A DNA stretch of 64,000 bases. Source: Algoriphagus sp. (GTDB lineage: Bacteria; Bacteroidota; Bacteroidia; Cytophagales; Cyclobacteriaceae). The stretch spans positions 1-64,000 of the forward strand of contig JAQSDM010000012.1 in assembly GCA_029945945.1 (NCBI GenBank). The letters run 5' to 3'. Made by a program: the position numbers and the translations under genes. Below the pieces are notes generated by a model. The model did not search any database, was not told where the DNA came from, and worked only from the letters and a program-made list of their open reading frames with translations. The first letter of the stretch is position 1. Every line of letters begins with the position of its first letter. Shown piece after piece: positions 1 to 9,113 of the stretch.

Positions 1-65
1 ACACCAAAAAAACTTTATCATTCCCCTAAATCACTGAAACTGAAAGAGAAAAATTATCAAAACAA

Positions 66-98
66 AAATGCCCAGATAACTGAATTATCCGGGCATTT
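66..98 (-). terminator. Rho-independent terminator after the DUF1080 operon
   Basis: On the minus strand AAATGCCCGGATAA pairs with TTATCTGGGCATTT across a 5-nt loop, giving 14 bp with one G-U pair, followed by a T-rich run. It lies about 20 bases past the stop of the last minus-strand gene and so closes the 1478-2827 to 119 gene run. Confidence 0.75.
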
Positions 99-118
99 GA
101 ATCGTGATTCTTTTATAA

Positions 119-715
119 TTAAAGCTTTTTCAGAACAATCTTTCGCCAATAGACTTTTATTCCGCCACCATCATGGATTTGAAGCAAAACGCCACCCTTT
201 CCTTCTCCGATTTTAGCATCTTGGTAATCAACCATCATCTTTCCGTTCAAATATGAGGTGACTCTGTCTCCTTTGACAACGATCTTCATTTTATTCCACT
301 TTCCGAATTTTAAAGCCTTGTCTTTTTCAGGGTCCGGCTTAATCAACCAGCCTCTTCCATAGGATTCATATATTCCTCCGGTATCACTTCCGGGAGGTGC
401 CACCTCTACTTGCCAACCTGAAACCTTGGTCCCGTCTACAGTAGACCTAATAAAGACACCACTATTACCATTTGCTTCTTGCTTAAACTCTAACGTAATC
501 TCAAAGTCATCGAACGTCTCTTCGGTTCCTAAATAACCATACCCCTTGTCAGGTCCACTTTCTGAAATCAACAAACCATCCTGTACATACCATTTCTCTG
601 TACCATAGATATTCCAACCAGTAAGATCTTTTCCATTGAAGAGTTTTTCCTTCTTCTGAGCAAATGACTGCTGTGCCAATCCAAAGATTAGGATTGCTAA
701 AATTATTTTTTTCAT
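119..715 (-). CDS. DUF1080 (3-keto-disaccharide hydrolase family) secreted protein
   Basis: This 198-residue protein has a Sec signal peptide (hydrophobic residues 5-16, likely cut after SFAQ at residue 20) followed by one DUF1080 concanavalin-like fold. The family begins with an LFNGKDLTGW motif, present here at about residues 25-34, and usually ends in a VYWRKI-type strand, also present. Members are annotated as 3-keto-disaccharide hydrolases that cleave glycosides whose sugar has been oxidised at C3. The start codon overlaps the stop of the upstream gene as ATGA, so the two DUF1080 genes are translationally coupled. It probably acts in the periplasm. Family placement is strong; the exact substrate is not visible in the sequence. 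Confidence 0.88.
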   Translation of the reverse strand: MKKIILAILIFGLAQQSFAQKKEKLFNGKDLTGWNIYGTEKWYVQDGLLISESGPDKGYGYLGTEETFDDFEITLEFKQEANGNSGVFIRSTVDGTKVSGWQVEVAPPGSDTGGIYESYGRGWLIKPDPEKDKALKFGKWNKMKIVVKGDRVTSYLNGKMMVDYQDAKIGEGKGGVLLQIHDGGGIKVYWRKIVLKKL

Positions 716-1473
716 AGTTTTCTGATTTTAATGTTTTTGAACCAAACAGGATCTCCGTGATCCTGAAGAGCGATCAAGCCCTTTTTGGCAATCTTATAAT
801 CCGGAAATTCATTCCATTTGCCAGAATTTCTCCTTGCAGTCCAGTCCTCAGAATAAGGAATGAATTCCACTGTCTTTTTACCGTTCAGCCAATAGCTCGC
901 TCCTTTTTCGGAGAAAATGATTTTAGAGGTGTTCCACTCTCCGGCAGGTTTCACCAACCCTTCGTAATCCGGCTCGTACATGGCGTAATCCCCGCCAATT
1001 GACTGCCATGCCTCCAAAGGTTGTGCAAATCCGATCTGGTCGATCACTTGATATTCCGGACCTGTATAATAAGGGGCCTTGTATTTTGGCCCTTCCACCA
1101 CATGGTAGAAAACTCCACTGTTTCCGCCAGGAGAGATTTTCCAGGTGAATTCCATTTCAAACTGCTCGAATTCCATGGGTCCAAACACAATGTCTCCGCC
1201 AAAATCTTCTCCTCCTGTTGCTCCCAGTCCTTTCAACGCACCCTCTTCAATGATCCAATTTGGAGGCATGGAGTCTCCGTTGAACGCTCTCCATCCGTCT
1301 GTATTGGTACCATCGAACAGCAGCATCCAACCTTCTGATTTTTCCTCATCGCTGAGTGAATTATCAGGAATGACAACTTCTTCTGCAATCACCTCAGTTT
1401 CTTCTGCTGGTTTTGGGCTACATGCCCAAGCTAAAGCGACTAACGCCACCCAAGCGATTTTGCTTTTTTTCAT
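712..1473 (-). CDS. DUF1080 family lipoprotein
   Basis: This 253-residue protein carries a lipoprotein signal peptide with the lipobox LAWACS, so Cys18 is the likely lipidated residue. The mature part is a DUF1080 domain (GWMLLFDGTNTDGW at about residues 48-61, C-terminal WFKNIKIRKL). It is a more divergent, longer paralogue of the gene that follows it, with an acidic low-complexity spacer (residues 22-45) after the lipid anchor. It lies 4 bases after the Gfo/Idh gene and overlaps the next DUF1080 gene by 4 bp, so the three form one operon. A role in hydrolysing 3-keto-glycosides at a membrane surface is an inference from the family and from the oxidoreductase neighbour. Confidence 0.87.
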   Translation of the reverse strand: MKKSKIAWVALVALAWACSPKPAEETEVIAEEVVIPDNSLSDEEKSEGWMLLFDGTNTDGWRAFNGDSMPPNWIIEEGALKGLGATGGEDFGGDIVFGPMEFEQFEMEFTWKISPGGNSGVFYHVVEGPKYKAPYYTGPEYQVIDQIGFAQPLEAWQSIGGDYAMYEPDYEGLVKPAGEWNTSKIIFSEKGASYWLNGKKTVEFIPYSEDWTARRNSGKWNEFPDYKIAKKGLIALQDHGDPVWFKNIKIRKL

Positions 1474-1477
1474 AGTC

Positions 1478-2827
1478 TTATATCAATTTCATGTTTTCTG
1501 GATCCCACTTAATAAACTTATCCTGGAAGTAACTGTCATTGCAAAGCAAAGCAGGTGCTGCTGCTCTGAATCCAAAAACAGGATCCTCCACAACAGTGCC
1601 ACCATTTCGAATAGCACTAAACCAGTTCCCAAAGTGATCATAATGAGCTCCCTTCCATGATCTTTCTGCTGCATAGACAGTCTCACGAGGAGGAAGAATT
1701 TTAGCTCGTCCCTCTTGTGTCTCTCCTCTCAGTTTCGCTTGTTCCTTCATGAAAGGATCATCGCTCTCTGCATTGTTGTTGAGTTTAACCACAACTTCCT
1801 CCCATTTCACATCCATGGAACCTTTCGTTCCTACAATTCTCAAATAGGTTGTACCACTTGTGCCATCTACGAAATTACATCTCAAAGAGAGATTGAACCC
1901 AGGATGCTCTGGAGACTGAGGATAATCAAATGTTCCCAAGAGAACATCCGGAACTTCTCTGCCATCTTTCCAATACCTCAATCCTCCCATTGAGGACACT
2001 TTATTGGGTCCTTTGGAATTGGTGATGAAATGAAGTGATGAGAATAGGTGAACAAACAGATCTCCCGACATGCCTGTACCATAATCCAGGTAGTTTCTCC
2101 AACGGAAAAATCTCAAAGGGTCCCAGTCTCTGGCAGTTGTGTTTGATATATATCTTTTCCAATCAACTGTTTTTTCGTTTCCATCGGCAGGAACAGCGTA
2201 TTGCCAAGCGCCCTCCGGGGAATGTCTTGCCCAGAAACCTTCAGCATAGACAATATCTCCGATCGCTCCAGCTGCCAGCAATTCCTTTGCTTTCTCATTT
2301 CCTAGTGAAGAAAGTCCCTGAGAACCTACCATCATCACTTTTCCTGATTTTTTCCAGGCATTGATTACATCCATTCCCTGAGCTACTGAGTGCACCATCG
2401 GCTTTTCGCAGTAAACGTGCTTTCCTGCATTCAAAGCATCTATCGAAATCTGCTTGTGCCATGAATCAGGAGTCCCGATTATCACCGCATCTACATCTGT
2501 TCTCTTCAGAATTTCTTTATGGTCCTTTGTCAGAAATAAATGATCCCCCCATTTCGTTTTGGCAGACTCAAGTCGGCCGTCGTATAAATCGCAAACTGCT
2601 ACTAAAGAAACATTGGCATGCTTCAAAGCCGTGTTTGTATCTTCTGTTCCCATGATTCCTGCACCTATAAGTGCAAGTCGGATAGGTTGGTCCGCTGACT
2701 CTATGCCTTCTCTGGACAAAGACTCATGATTAGCTGATGACTCTCCCGCAAAAACCGAGGGTGCCAATGCAGCTGCACTTGTGGTCAAACCCAGTTTTTT
2801 CAGGAATAGCCTTCTATTATTCTTCAT
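1478..2827 (-). CDS. Tat-exported Gfo/Idh/MocA family oxidoreductase
   Basis: This 449-residue NAD(P)-dependent sugar oxidoreductase has a twin-arginine signal (NNRRLFLKKLG, residues 3-13) and a cleavage region near SVFAG. The Rossmann nucleotide-binding site is LIGAGIMG at about residue 54, and the family motif CEKPM is at about residues 140-144. Tat export implies it folds with its cofactor before leaving the cytoplasm, as in other Gfo/Idh enzymes with tightly bound NAD(P). It is the first gene of a three-gene operon with two DUF1080 proteins, which fits oxidation of a glycoside at C3 followed by cleavage. I saw no strict TAnnTTTG box upstream; a TAACTTTTG-like sequence is the nearest. Confidence 0.88.
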   Translation of the reverse strand: MKNNRRLFLKKLGLTTSAAALAPSVFAGESSANHESLSREGIESADQPIRLALIGAGIMGTEDTNTALKHANVSLVAVCDLYDGRLESAKTKWGDHLFLTKDHKEILKRTDVDAVIIGTPDSWHKQISIDALNAGKHVYCEKPMVHSVAQGMDVINAWKKSGKVMMVGSQGLSSLGNEKAKELLAAGAIGDIVYAEGFWARHSPEGAWQYAVPADGNEKTVDWKRYISNTTARDWDPLRFFRWRNYLDYGTGMSGDLFVHLFSSLHFITNSKGPNKVSSMGGLRYWKDGREVPDVLLGTFDYPQSPEHPGFNLSLRCNFVDGTSGTTYLRIVGTKGSMDVKWEEVVVKLNNNAESDDPFMKEQAKLRGETQEGRAKILPPRETVYAAERSWKGAHYDHFGNWFSAIRNGGTVVEDPVFGFRAAAPALLCNDSYFQDKFIKWDPENMKLI

Positions 2828-2945
2828 AATTGAATAGGTTATTGGATTTTTAAGAAGTCAAAAGTTACTTGAAAAATTTAAGAAAGTATCGAAAGAAATT
2901 ACAATTTTTCATGAGTGGTAAAATCCACTGTATATATAAGGTGAG

Positions 2946-3704
2946 TTAAAGTGATTTGAAGTAAGGCAGGGCTTTCAAAAGCCGTGAGCCATACCAAGAG
3001 AAAAGCTCTCCGTCTACAATCCTGATGTTCGCATTGGGGAGTAAAGCTTTGAAAAAATCCAGGTGCTTTTCTTTGAATGGAAAAGGCTCTGAGCTTAAAA
3101 GTAAATAATCCGGATTCAAAAGCTGAAGCGCATCGGGCTTAACTTCCGGATACCTGCTGGTTTGAATCAGATTTTTGAAACCGGCAATCGAAAGCATCTC
3201 ATTGATAAAAGTATCTTGGCCAGCCACCATGATCGGATCATTCCATATCAGGTAAATCACAGTCCCTTTGAGAGCCAGTTGGTTTTTCAAATCCATTTTC
3301 AGCTGATTTGTTATTTGATCAGCTTTAATCAGGGTATCAGTAATTTTCCCTAACTCCAAAATCATCCTCAGGGAATCCTCCACTGTCAGGATATCACTGA
3401 TCCAAATCGGGTACTTTGAAGCCAACTTCTCAATTCCTTCCTGATCGTTCTCTTCTTTGTTTCCAATGATCAAATCAGGTTGCAAGGAATCAATAAGGTC
3501 GAATCGATAATTTTTCGTCCCGCCAACAATGGCCTTCTTTTTCCGAAGGTCAACAGGATGTATACAAAACTTGGTCACTCCTACAATCCTATCTTCCAAT
3601 CCCAAATCCACCAGCAACTCTGTCTGAGAAGGAACCAGGGAAATAATCCGTTTTGGAGGATTCGGCAGGAAAATGGTTCGGTTTAGTTGGTCAGTAAAGT
3701 GCAT
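2946..3704 (-). CDS. BtuF-like helical-backbone metal/corrinoid receptor, no signal peptide
   Basis: The 252-residue protein matches the periplasmic binding protein fold used for cobalamin and iron complexes: an N-terminal PPKRIISLVPSQTELLVDLG segment, a central QPDLIIGNKEEN segment (about residues 75-86) and a second lobe with a LLSSEPFPF motif. Normal family members are exported. This one starts directly with the first strand and has no signal peptide or lipobox, and no ABC permease or ATPase lies next to it. It could therefore be cytoplasmic or a salvage/sensor protein. It is a single gene flanked by spacers of about 85 and 118 bp. Fold assignment is confident; ligand and location are not. 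Confidence 0.72.
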   Translation of the reverse strand: MHFTDQLNRTIFLPNPPKRIISLVPSQTELLVDLGLEDRIVGVTKFCIHPVDLRKKKAIVGGTKNYRFDLIDSLQPDLIIGNKEENDQEGIEKLASKYPIWISDILTVEDSLRMILELGKITDTLIKADQITNQLKMDLKNQLALKGTVIYLIWNDPIMVAGQDTFINEMLSIAGFKNLIQTSRYPEVKPDALQLLNPDYLLLSSEPFPFKEKHLDFFKALLPNANIRIVDGELFSWYGSRLLKALPYFKSL

Positions 3705-3731
3705 GAAAAAGTTATTGGGTTAAAAGTTATT

Positions 3732-3765
3732 GGGAAACATCAGACAAATTCGAATGATGTTTCCC
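3732..3765 (-). terminator. Hairpin after the M42 peptidase gene, possible terminator
   Basis: GGGAAACATCA and TGATGTTTCCC form a perfect 11-bp stem with a 12-nt loop, 25 bases past the peptidase stop codon. The sequence that follows on the minus strand (AATAACTTTT) is only moderately U-rich, so termination is likely but not certain. A TTATTGGG direct repeat lies just beside it. Confidence 0.45.
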
Positions 3766-3790
3766 CACTAACTCAATAACCAATCTTTTT

Positions 3791-4867
3791 TTAACTTATA
3801 TACTTAAAATTATAAGAAGGATCGAAGTCCATCAAAAACTCAGTCATCAATTGAATGACTTGTTCTATATCATCCTTACTTGCTGTTTCTACAGTGGTGT
3901 GCATGTATTTCAAAGGCAATGAAATCAAAGCTGATGGTACCCCTTCGTTGGAATAGGCAAATGCATCAGTATCCGTTCCGGTAGTTCGGGATGCAGCAGA
4001 TCGCTGAAAAGGAATCTCTTTTTTTCGTGCTGTTGCAATGATCAGATCCAACAATTTTTTGTGAACGGAAGCTCCGTATGTTAAAACCGGACCTTTCCCT
4101 GCTACTTGCTCTCCACTTGTCACTTTATTATACATCGGTGCGGTAGTATCATGACAAACGTCGGTGACGATGGCAACATTCGGCTTGATTCTGGCAGCAA
4201 TCATTTCAGCTCCACGAAGCCCAATCTCTTCCTGCACGGCATTTACTATATAGAGTCCAAATGGCAAAGTCTTTCCCGATTCCCTGATTCGCTTCGCAAC
4301 CTGAGCGATCATATACCCTCCGATGCGATTGTCGAGTGCACGGCCCGAGTAGAATTTCCCGTTTAGCTCTGTCAGTTCATCCTGAAAAGTAATCACGCAA
4401 CCGACATGAACTCCCATTTCCTCCACTTCCGCTTTGGTACGGGCTCCCACATCGATGAAAATATTATCCAGGGTTGGAGCATCTTCTTTGCCTTCTTTTC
4501 TTACGTGGATCGCCGGCCAACCGAATACTCCTTGAATTATTCCTTTGTCGGTATGGATATTAACCCGCATGGAGGGTGCAATCATATGGTCGGAACCACC
4601 GTTTCGACGGACATAAATATAGCCATCGGTATTTATGAAGTTGACAAACCAGCTGATCTCGTCGGCATGTGCCTCAATCACGACTTTATAGGGAGCATCC
4701 GGATTGATCACTCCTACGGCAGTGCCATAGTTATCCGTGAAATAGGTGTCCACAAATGGCCTGATGTAATCCAGCCAAATCTGTTGGCCGGAAGCCTCAA
4801 AACCTGTCGGAGAAGCGTTATTGAGGTATTTGTAAAGGAAAGTGGTGGCGTTTTTTTCTTCGCTCAT
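3791..4867 (-). CDS. M42 family metallo-aminopeptidase
   Basis: This 358-residue cytoplasmic enzyme belongs to the M42 glutamyl-aminopeptidase/deblocking aminopeptidase (FrvX/PepA-like) family, which forms dodecameric tetrahedral particles that trim peptides. The two-metal site is complete: His67 and Asp69 in EAHADE, Asp179 in GRALDNR, Glu213-Glu214 in VQEEIG, Asp236 in VTDVCHD and His323 in KYMHTTVE. Length and residue spacing are normal for the family. It is monocistronic, with about 150 bp of upstream spacer that contains a short heptamer repeat. No exported signal is seen. Substrate specificity within the family cannot be read from sequence alone. Confidence 0.9.
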   Translation of the reverse strand: MSEEKNATTFLYKYLNNASPTGFEASGQQIWLDYIRPFVDTYFTDNYGTAVGVINPDAPYKVVIEAHADEISWFVNFINTDGYIYVRRNGGSDHMIAPSMRVNIHTDKGIIQGVFGWPAIHVRKEGKEDAPTLDNIFIDVGARTKAEVEEMGVHVGCVITFQDELTELNGKFYSGRALDNRIGGYMIAQVAKRIRESGKTLPFGLYIVNAVQEEIGLRGAEMIAARIKPNVAIVTDVCHDTTAPMYNKVTSGEQVAGKGPVLTYGASVHKKLLDLIIATARKKEIPFQRSAASRTTGTDTDAFAYSNEGVPSALISLPLKYMHTTVETASKDDIEQVIQLMTEFLMDFDPSYNFKYIS

Positions 4868-4998
4868 GATTGTATTTTTAAAGAACCAAAGTTGGTAGAC
4901 AATAGTCCATTGTATTACTCAGGAAAGGTTATTATGTTAATTTATTTTCAAAGATTGAATCATAATTATAAAAGCGCTTTAAAATTAATCTTAAGCAA

Positions 4999-5020
4999 CT
5001 GTTGACCGTTGTCTGTTGAC
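4999..5020. repeat. Short degenerate heptamer repeat
   Basis: CTGTTGA, CCGTTGT and CTGTTGA follow one another in phase directly after the carboxylase stop codon. The related text AGACAATAGTCCATTGT lies about 90 bp away in the same spacer. Function unknown. Confidence 0.4.
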
Positions 5021-6604
5021 TTACAATGGTATATTCCCATGCTTTTTTCTCGGCAGCTTATCCACTTTGTTTTCGAGCATTTTGAAGGCTTTGATTAGTT
5101 TTTGACGTGTCTCGAAAGGCATAATAACTTCGTCGATAAATCCCCGATTCGCAGCCATATATGGGTTGGCAAACTTAGAAGTATACTCATCCACTTTTTC
5201 CTGAAGTTTGGCTTCAGGATCTGCAGCTTCGGCGATTTCCTTTTTAAATATAATTTCGGATGCCCCTTTGGCTCCCATTACAGCAATCTCTGCCGTTGGC
5301 CAGGCAAAGTTCAGATCCGCGCCGATATGTTTGGAGTTCATCACATCGTAGGCTCCGCCGTATGCCTTCCGAGTGATCACGGTGATTCTTGGAACTGTCG
5401 CTTCGGAAAAAGCATACAATAATTTTGCTCCATTCGTGATAATCCCATTCCATTCCTGATCTGTCCCGGGAAGGAAACCCGGCACATCGACCAAAACCAA
5501 AAGAGGTACATTGAAGCAATCGCAAAAACGAACAAATCTCGCTGCTTTGACTGAAGCATGGATATCCAAAACTCCGGCCATCGACTGCGGTTGATTTCCA
5601 ACGATTCCAATGCTTCGACCCGCGATTCTCGCAAAGCCCACCACGATATTGTCCGCGTAGTTTTCGTGAACTTCCAGAAAGGAATCCTCATCCACAATGC
5701 CCTTTACGGCATCCCGGATGTCATATGGGTGGTTTGGATTCTCAGGAACAATCGTATCTAGGACTGGACGGCTTTCATCACCCTGAATTTCATAGGGATA
5801 AACCGGTGCAATGTCCTCGCAGTTTTGAGGCATATAGCTCAACAGCTTTTTGATATGTCTGATGCATTCCAACTCATTGGCACAAGCGAAATGTGTAACT
5901 CCACTCTTCGTACTATGAGCAGAAGCACCGCCAAGTTCCTCTGCTGTGACATTTTCCTGGGTTACGGTTTTCACCACATTCGGTCCGGTCACAAACATAT
6001 AGGAGGTGTTCTCTACCATCAGGATAAAATCCGTAATCGCTGGTGAATAAACAGCTCCACCCGCACACGGCCCCATGATTGCAGAGATCTGCGGAACAAC
6101 TCCCGAAGCCAGCGTATTCCTGTAGAAAATATCTGCATAACCACCAAGGGAATTCACTCCCTCCTGAATTCGTGCACCGCCGGAATCATTCAATCCAATC
6201 ACAGGAGCACCATTTTTCATGGCCATGTCCATTATTTTGCAGATTTTCTCTGCGTGAGTTTCAGAAAGTGATCCTCCGAAAACCGTGAAATCCTGCGAAA
6301 AAACATAAACAAGTCTTCCATTCACTTCGCCATAGCCGGTGATCACACCATCTCCGAGGTAATGCTCCTTATCGAGTCCAAAATCTTTGGACCGATGCAC
6401 TACAAGCTTATCGATCTCCTGAAAACTCCCTTCGTCCATCAAAAGATCTACCCGCTCACGAGCAGTTAGCTTCCCTTTTTTATGCTGAGCTGCAATTCTT
6501 GCTATTCCTCCGCCATGAAGCGCTTCTGCATTTTTTGCTTTTAAAAGTTCGCTTTTTTCCTTGTTTCCAGGGACTGTATAGATGGGTTTATCCTGTTGCT
6601 TCAT
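5021..6604 (-). CDS. Acyl-CoA carboxylase, carboxyltransferase (beta) subunit
   Basis: The protein belongs to the propionyl-CoA/methylmalonyl-CoA carboxyltransferase family (PccB-like), which transfers a carboxyl group from biotin carrier protein to an acyl-CoA. The two crotonase-like halves are visible: [12 protein letters not shown] and [11 protein letters not shown] in the first, and [17 protein letters not shown] with [16 protein letters not shown] in the second. I place the start at ATG 6604 (527 residues). The ORF track extends to a TTG at 6646, but that extension contains a consensus -7 promoter box. No biotin carboxylase or carrier gene lies beside it, so its alpha partner must be elsewhere. 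Acyl-CoA preference (propionyl or acetyl) is not resolved. Confidence 0.92.
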   Translation of the reverse strand: MKQQDKPIYTVPGNKEKSELLKAKNAEALHGGGIARIAAQHKKGKLTARERVDLLMDEGSFQEIDKLVVHRSKDFGLDKEHYLGDGVITGYGEVNGRLVYVFSQDFTVFGGSLSETHAEKICKIMDMAMKNGAPVIGLNDSGGARIQEGVNSLGGYADIFYRNTLASGVVPQISAIMGPCAGGAVYSPAITDFILMVENTSYMFVTGPNVVKTVTQENVTAEELGGASAHSTKSGVTHFACANELECIRHIKKLLSYMPQNCEDIAPVYPYEIQGDESRPVLDTIVPENPNHPYDIRDAVKGIVDEDSFLEVHENYADNIVVGFARIAGRSIGIVGNQPQSMAGVLDIHASVKAARFVRFCDCFNVPLLVLVDVPGFLPGTDQEWNGIITNGAKLLYAFSEATVPRITVITRKAYGGAYDVMNSKHIGADLNFAWPTAEIAVMGAKGASEIIFKKEIAEAADPEAKLQEKVDEYTSKFANPYMAANRGFIDEVIMPFETRQKLIKAFKMLENKVDKLPRKKHGNIPL

Positions 6605-6625
6605 TTCTGCAAATTTTGATTGATT

Positions 6626-6633
6626 CAAATATA
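6626..6633 (-). promoter_or_regulatory. Promoter -7 box for the acyl-CoA carboxylase gene
   Basis: The minus strand reads TATATTTG, an exact match to the Bacteroidota -7 consensus TAnnTTTG, 21 bases upstream of ATG 6604. A T-rich tract about 19 bases further upstream could serve as the -33 region. It argues against the TTG start used in the ORF track. Confidence 0.6.
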
Positions 6634-6791
6634 GCAGGCTTTCCAAGGGAGAAAAAAATAACCTGACGACTGAATAAATTTGATTTTCAAAAGAGAAGTA
6701 AAACTGAGATTAACAGGGATTTAAAGTTTTTCTCTCCATTTCATTTTCAATAAACTTTCTATATTCGCGCATTCAAATTTTTGGCAGAATT

Positions 6792-7733
6792 ATGAGTATC
6801 AGAAAGGCCGCTGTGATTGACATGGGAACCAATACATTTCATCTGTTATTGGTTGAATTGAATGGTATTGGGTTTAAGACGATTTATAAGGAGAAAATTC
6901 CTGTCAAACTCGGGCAGGGTGGAATCAGCCAAAACTTGCTCGCACCGGACGCTCAGAAAAGAGCATTTCATACCCTAAAACATTTTAAAAATCTGATTGA
7001 CGGAGAAAAGATCGATCAGATTTTTGCATTTGCTACCAGTGCAGTGCGAAATGCAGAAAACGGAATGGCTTTCGTCCACGAAGTGAAAGAAACGCTTGGA
7101 ATTGAGATCAATGTGATTTCCGGAATAGAAGAAGCTCAGCTTATTTACGAAGGAATCAAACTCTCCGGCTCGCTCAACGGGCATGTCAATTTGATGATGG
7201 ATATTGGAGGAGGTTCAGTGGAATTTATCATCGGTACTTACGAGGAGGTTTTCTGGAAGCAAAGTTTCGAAATCGGTGGCCAGCGCTTGCTTGATTTGTT
7301 TCATTATCACGATCCGATTTTACCTGAAGAAGTGGAAAAGCTGGAAGCATATCTTGCCGGAAAGCTGACAACCCTACTTGAGGCAATTGAAAAATATAAA
7401 CCTTCGGGCCTGATTGGAGCATCAGGGACTTTTGATACGCTCACGGATATTTATTACGAGTCCATGCTTCAGTGCAAACTCACCGGGCAGCATGTCTTTG
7501 AACTTCCAAGAGTTGAATTTGAGAGGATTCACCTGGAGCTTTTGACCAAAAACAGAGAGGAACGTCTCGTGATTCCTGGCATGATTGCAATGCGAGTGGA
7601 CATGATCGTGGTAGCAAGCTCGTTAATTGAGTTTATCCTCCGCTTCGTTCCGGTGGATTGTATCTGCTGTTCACATTATGCATTGAAAGAAGGTGCCATT
7701 TCTACTCTTCTTCAAAAGACGGAAATCGCTTAA
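6792..7733 (+). CDS. Ppx/GppA family phosphatase (exopolyphosphatase-like)
   Basis: This 313-residue protein is a single ASKHA-fold unit of the exopolyphosphatase/guanosine pentaphosphate phosphatase family. Phosphate-binding loop 1 is DMGTNTFHLLL (residues 10-20) and the second glycine loop is MDIGGGSVEF near residue 137. It is the short form without the C-terminal HD-like domain of E. coli Ppx, so it probably acts as a polyphosphate or pppGpp phosphatase without that extension. A near-consensus TATATTCG at 6760-6767 lies 24 bp upstream of the ATG. It is divergent from the acyl-CoA carboxylase gene, and the two promoters lie about 130 bp apart in the 187-bp spacer. Confidence 0.88.
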   Translation: MSIRKAAVIDMGTNTFHLLLVELNGIGFKTIYKEKIPVKLGQGGISQNLLAPDAQKRAFHTLKHFKNLIDGEKIDQIFAFATSAVRNAENGMAFVHEVKETLGIEINVISGIEEAQLIYEGIKLSGSLNGHVNLMMDIGGGSVEFIIGTYEEVFWKQSFEIGGQRLLDLFHYHDPILPEEVEKLEAYLAGKLTTLLEAIEKYKPSGLIGASGTFDTLTDIYYESMLQCKLTGQHVFELPRVEFERIHLELLTKNREERLVIPGMIAMRVDMIVVASSLIEFILRFVPVDCICCSHYALKEGAISTLLQKTEIA

Positions 7734-7774
7734 CCTTTCCACGTTTTTCCGGTTTTCACATCTCCCTGATTTCT

Positions 7775-7782
7775 TATCTTTG
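7775..7782 (+). promoter_or_regulatory. Promoter -7 box for the Ldh_2 dehydrogenase gene
   Basis: TATCTTTG matches TAnnTTTG exactly, with a TTTTC tract about 17 bases upstream as a possible -33 region. It lies 58 bases before the ATG at 7841 and within the N-terminal extension of the ORF-track call. Confidence 0.55.
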
Positions 7783-7840
7783 GGCTATTTCCCACACTGA
7801 TAGTTTTTGGGGGAAATCACTCAACACAATCCAATCTCCC

Positions 7841-8911
7841 ATGACTTATTCTTACGAGCAGCTCTATCAGTTTACTTTCGACATGCTGACCAAAATCGGA
7901 TGTCCGGAAGATCAGGCAAAAATCGGGACCGAAGTTTTGCTTTCCGCAGATCTGAGAGGAGTGGATAGTCATGGAGTGGCGCGGCTTTCAGGCTATGTGA
8001 GATTGTGGGAAAAAGGCCGAATCAATCCAACTCCGAATATCCGCGTCGTCCATGAAACGCCAAGTACCGCCGTGGTCGATGGTGACGGAGGTTTAGGATT
8101 GGTAGTAGCACCTTTTGCCATGAACGTTGCAATCGAAAAGGCCAAAGTTGCTGGAACAGGCTGGGTAGCGGTGAAACATTCCAATCATTATGGGATCGCC
8201 GGATACCATGCGATGATGGCACTTGAGCATGATATGATCGGGATTTCTCTGACCAATGCCAGTCCGCTCGTAGCACCTACTTTTTCGAAAGAAAGATTAC
8301 TCGGCACTAATCCAATTTCGGTCGCGATTCCTGCGAAAGATCAGCCTCCGTTCGTAGCGGACATGGCGACGACAACAGCTGCAAATGGCAAACTTGAAAT
8401 CCTGCAAAGAAAAGGAATGGATACGCCAACCGGCTGGGTACAGGATAAAGACGGGAACGAAACTACTTCAGCAAACGGCGTAAAAGACGGAGGCGCTTTG
8501 CTTCCACTTGGCGGAGATCGCGAGCATGGTTCGCATAAAGGCTACGCACTCGGGGCGATCGTCGATATCTTTTCGGCAGTGCTTTCCGGAGCGAATTACG
8601 GTCCGTGGGTTCCTCCTTTTGTAGCATTTCTGGAACCGGATCCCAATCCTGTAGGAGATGGAATCGGTCACTTTTTCGGAGCAATGCGGGTAGATGCTTT
8701 CCGTCCTGCGGATGAATTCAAAGCACATATGGACAACTGGATTACCCGATTCCGATCTGCCACGCCAACTCCGGGAAATGAAAAAGTTTTGATCCCGGGC
8801 GATCCGGAGCGCGAACTCGAAGCCATCCGCCGAACAGAAGGAATTCCTTTGCTTGATCCGGTCGTGAAAGATCTGACTGCGCTGGGAGAGAGATTTGGGG
8901 TGAAGTTTTAA
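7841..8911 (+). CDS. Ldh_2 family malate/L-lactate/ureidoglycolate dehydrogenase
   Basis: A 356-residue NAD(P)-dependent 2-hydroxyacid dehydrogenase of the Ldh_2 (YlbC/MdhB-like) family, unrelated to classical LDH. Family signatures are RGVDSHGVARL near residue 37, VKHSNHYGIAGYHAM near residue 110 (His in the active site), LLGTNPISVAIP and the GSHKGYAL motif near residue 233. I use ATG 7841: the track's 417-residue version starts inside ppx and its first 61 residues are not family-like. It runs in the same direction as ppx but has its own promoter box. Substrate could be malate, lactate or another 2-keto acid; it is not decidable here. Confidence 0.88.
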   Translation: MTYSYEQLYQFTFDMLTKIGCPEDQAKIGTEVLLSADLRGVDSHGVARLSGYVRLWEKGRINPTPNIRVVHETPSTAVVDGDGGLGLVVAPFAMNVAIEKAKVAGTGWVAVKHSNHYGIAGYHAMMALEHDMIGISLTNASPLVAPTFSKERLLGTNPISVAIPAKDQPPFVADMATTTAANGKLEILQRKGMDTPTGWVQDKDGNETTSANGVKDGGALLPLGGDREHGSHKGYALGAIVDIFSAVLSGANYGPWVPPFVAFLEPDPNPVGDGIGHFFGAMRVDAFRPADEFKAHMDNWITRFRSATPTPGNEKVLIPGDPERELEAIRRTEGIPLLDPVVKDLTALGERFGVKF

Positions 8912-9049
8912 AATCCGGAAGACCGGAAACCTGAGTCGGAAGTAGTGCTACTTGGTTTTCCTTTATTGACAAAAACTCAATGTGTCAATAACATTATTCC
9001 CGACTTCAGTCAGCGCGAGATGGTGGACACTAATTCCCATCCATCCTTT

Positions 9050-9057
9050 TACATTTG
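9050..9057 (+). promoter_or_regulatory. Promoter -7 box for the second Gfo/Idh gene
   Basis: TACATTTG is an exact TAnnTTTG match, 56 bases upstream of the chosen ATG at 9114. No clear -33 TTTG was found at the usual spacing. Confidence 0.5.
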
Positions 9058-9113
9058 GCAAACTCCACCCTTTTTGTAAATTGGTTTCACAACACTCTTT
9101 AACCCCAACACCT

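Noticed and set aside
2905-2945. AGTGG/CCACT hairpin after the BtuF-like gene as a terminator
   Set aside because: Only 5 bp with no U-tract, so it does not qualify.
8982-9113. N-terminal extension of the second Gfo/Idh gene
   Set aside because: It covers the promoter box and precedes the Tat motif, which normally opens the protein.
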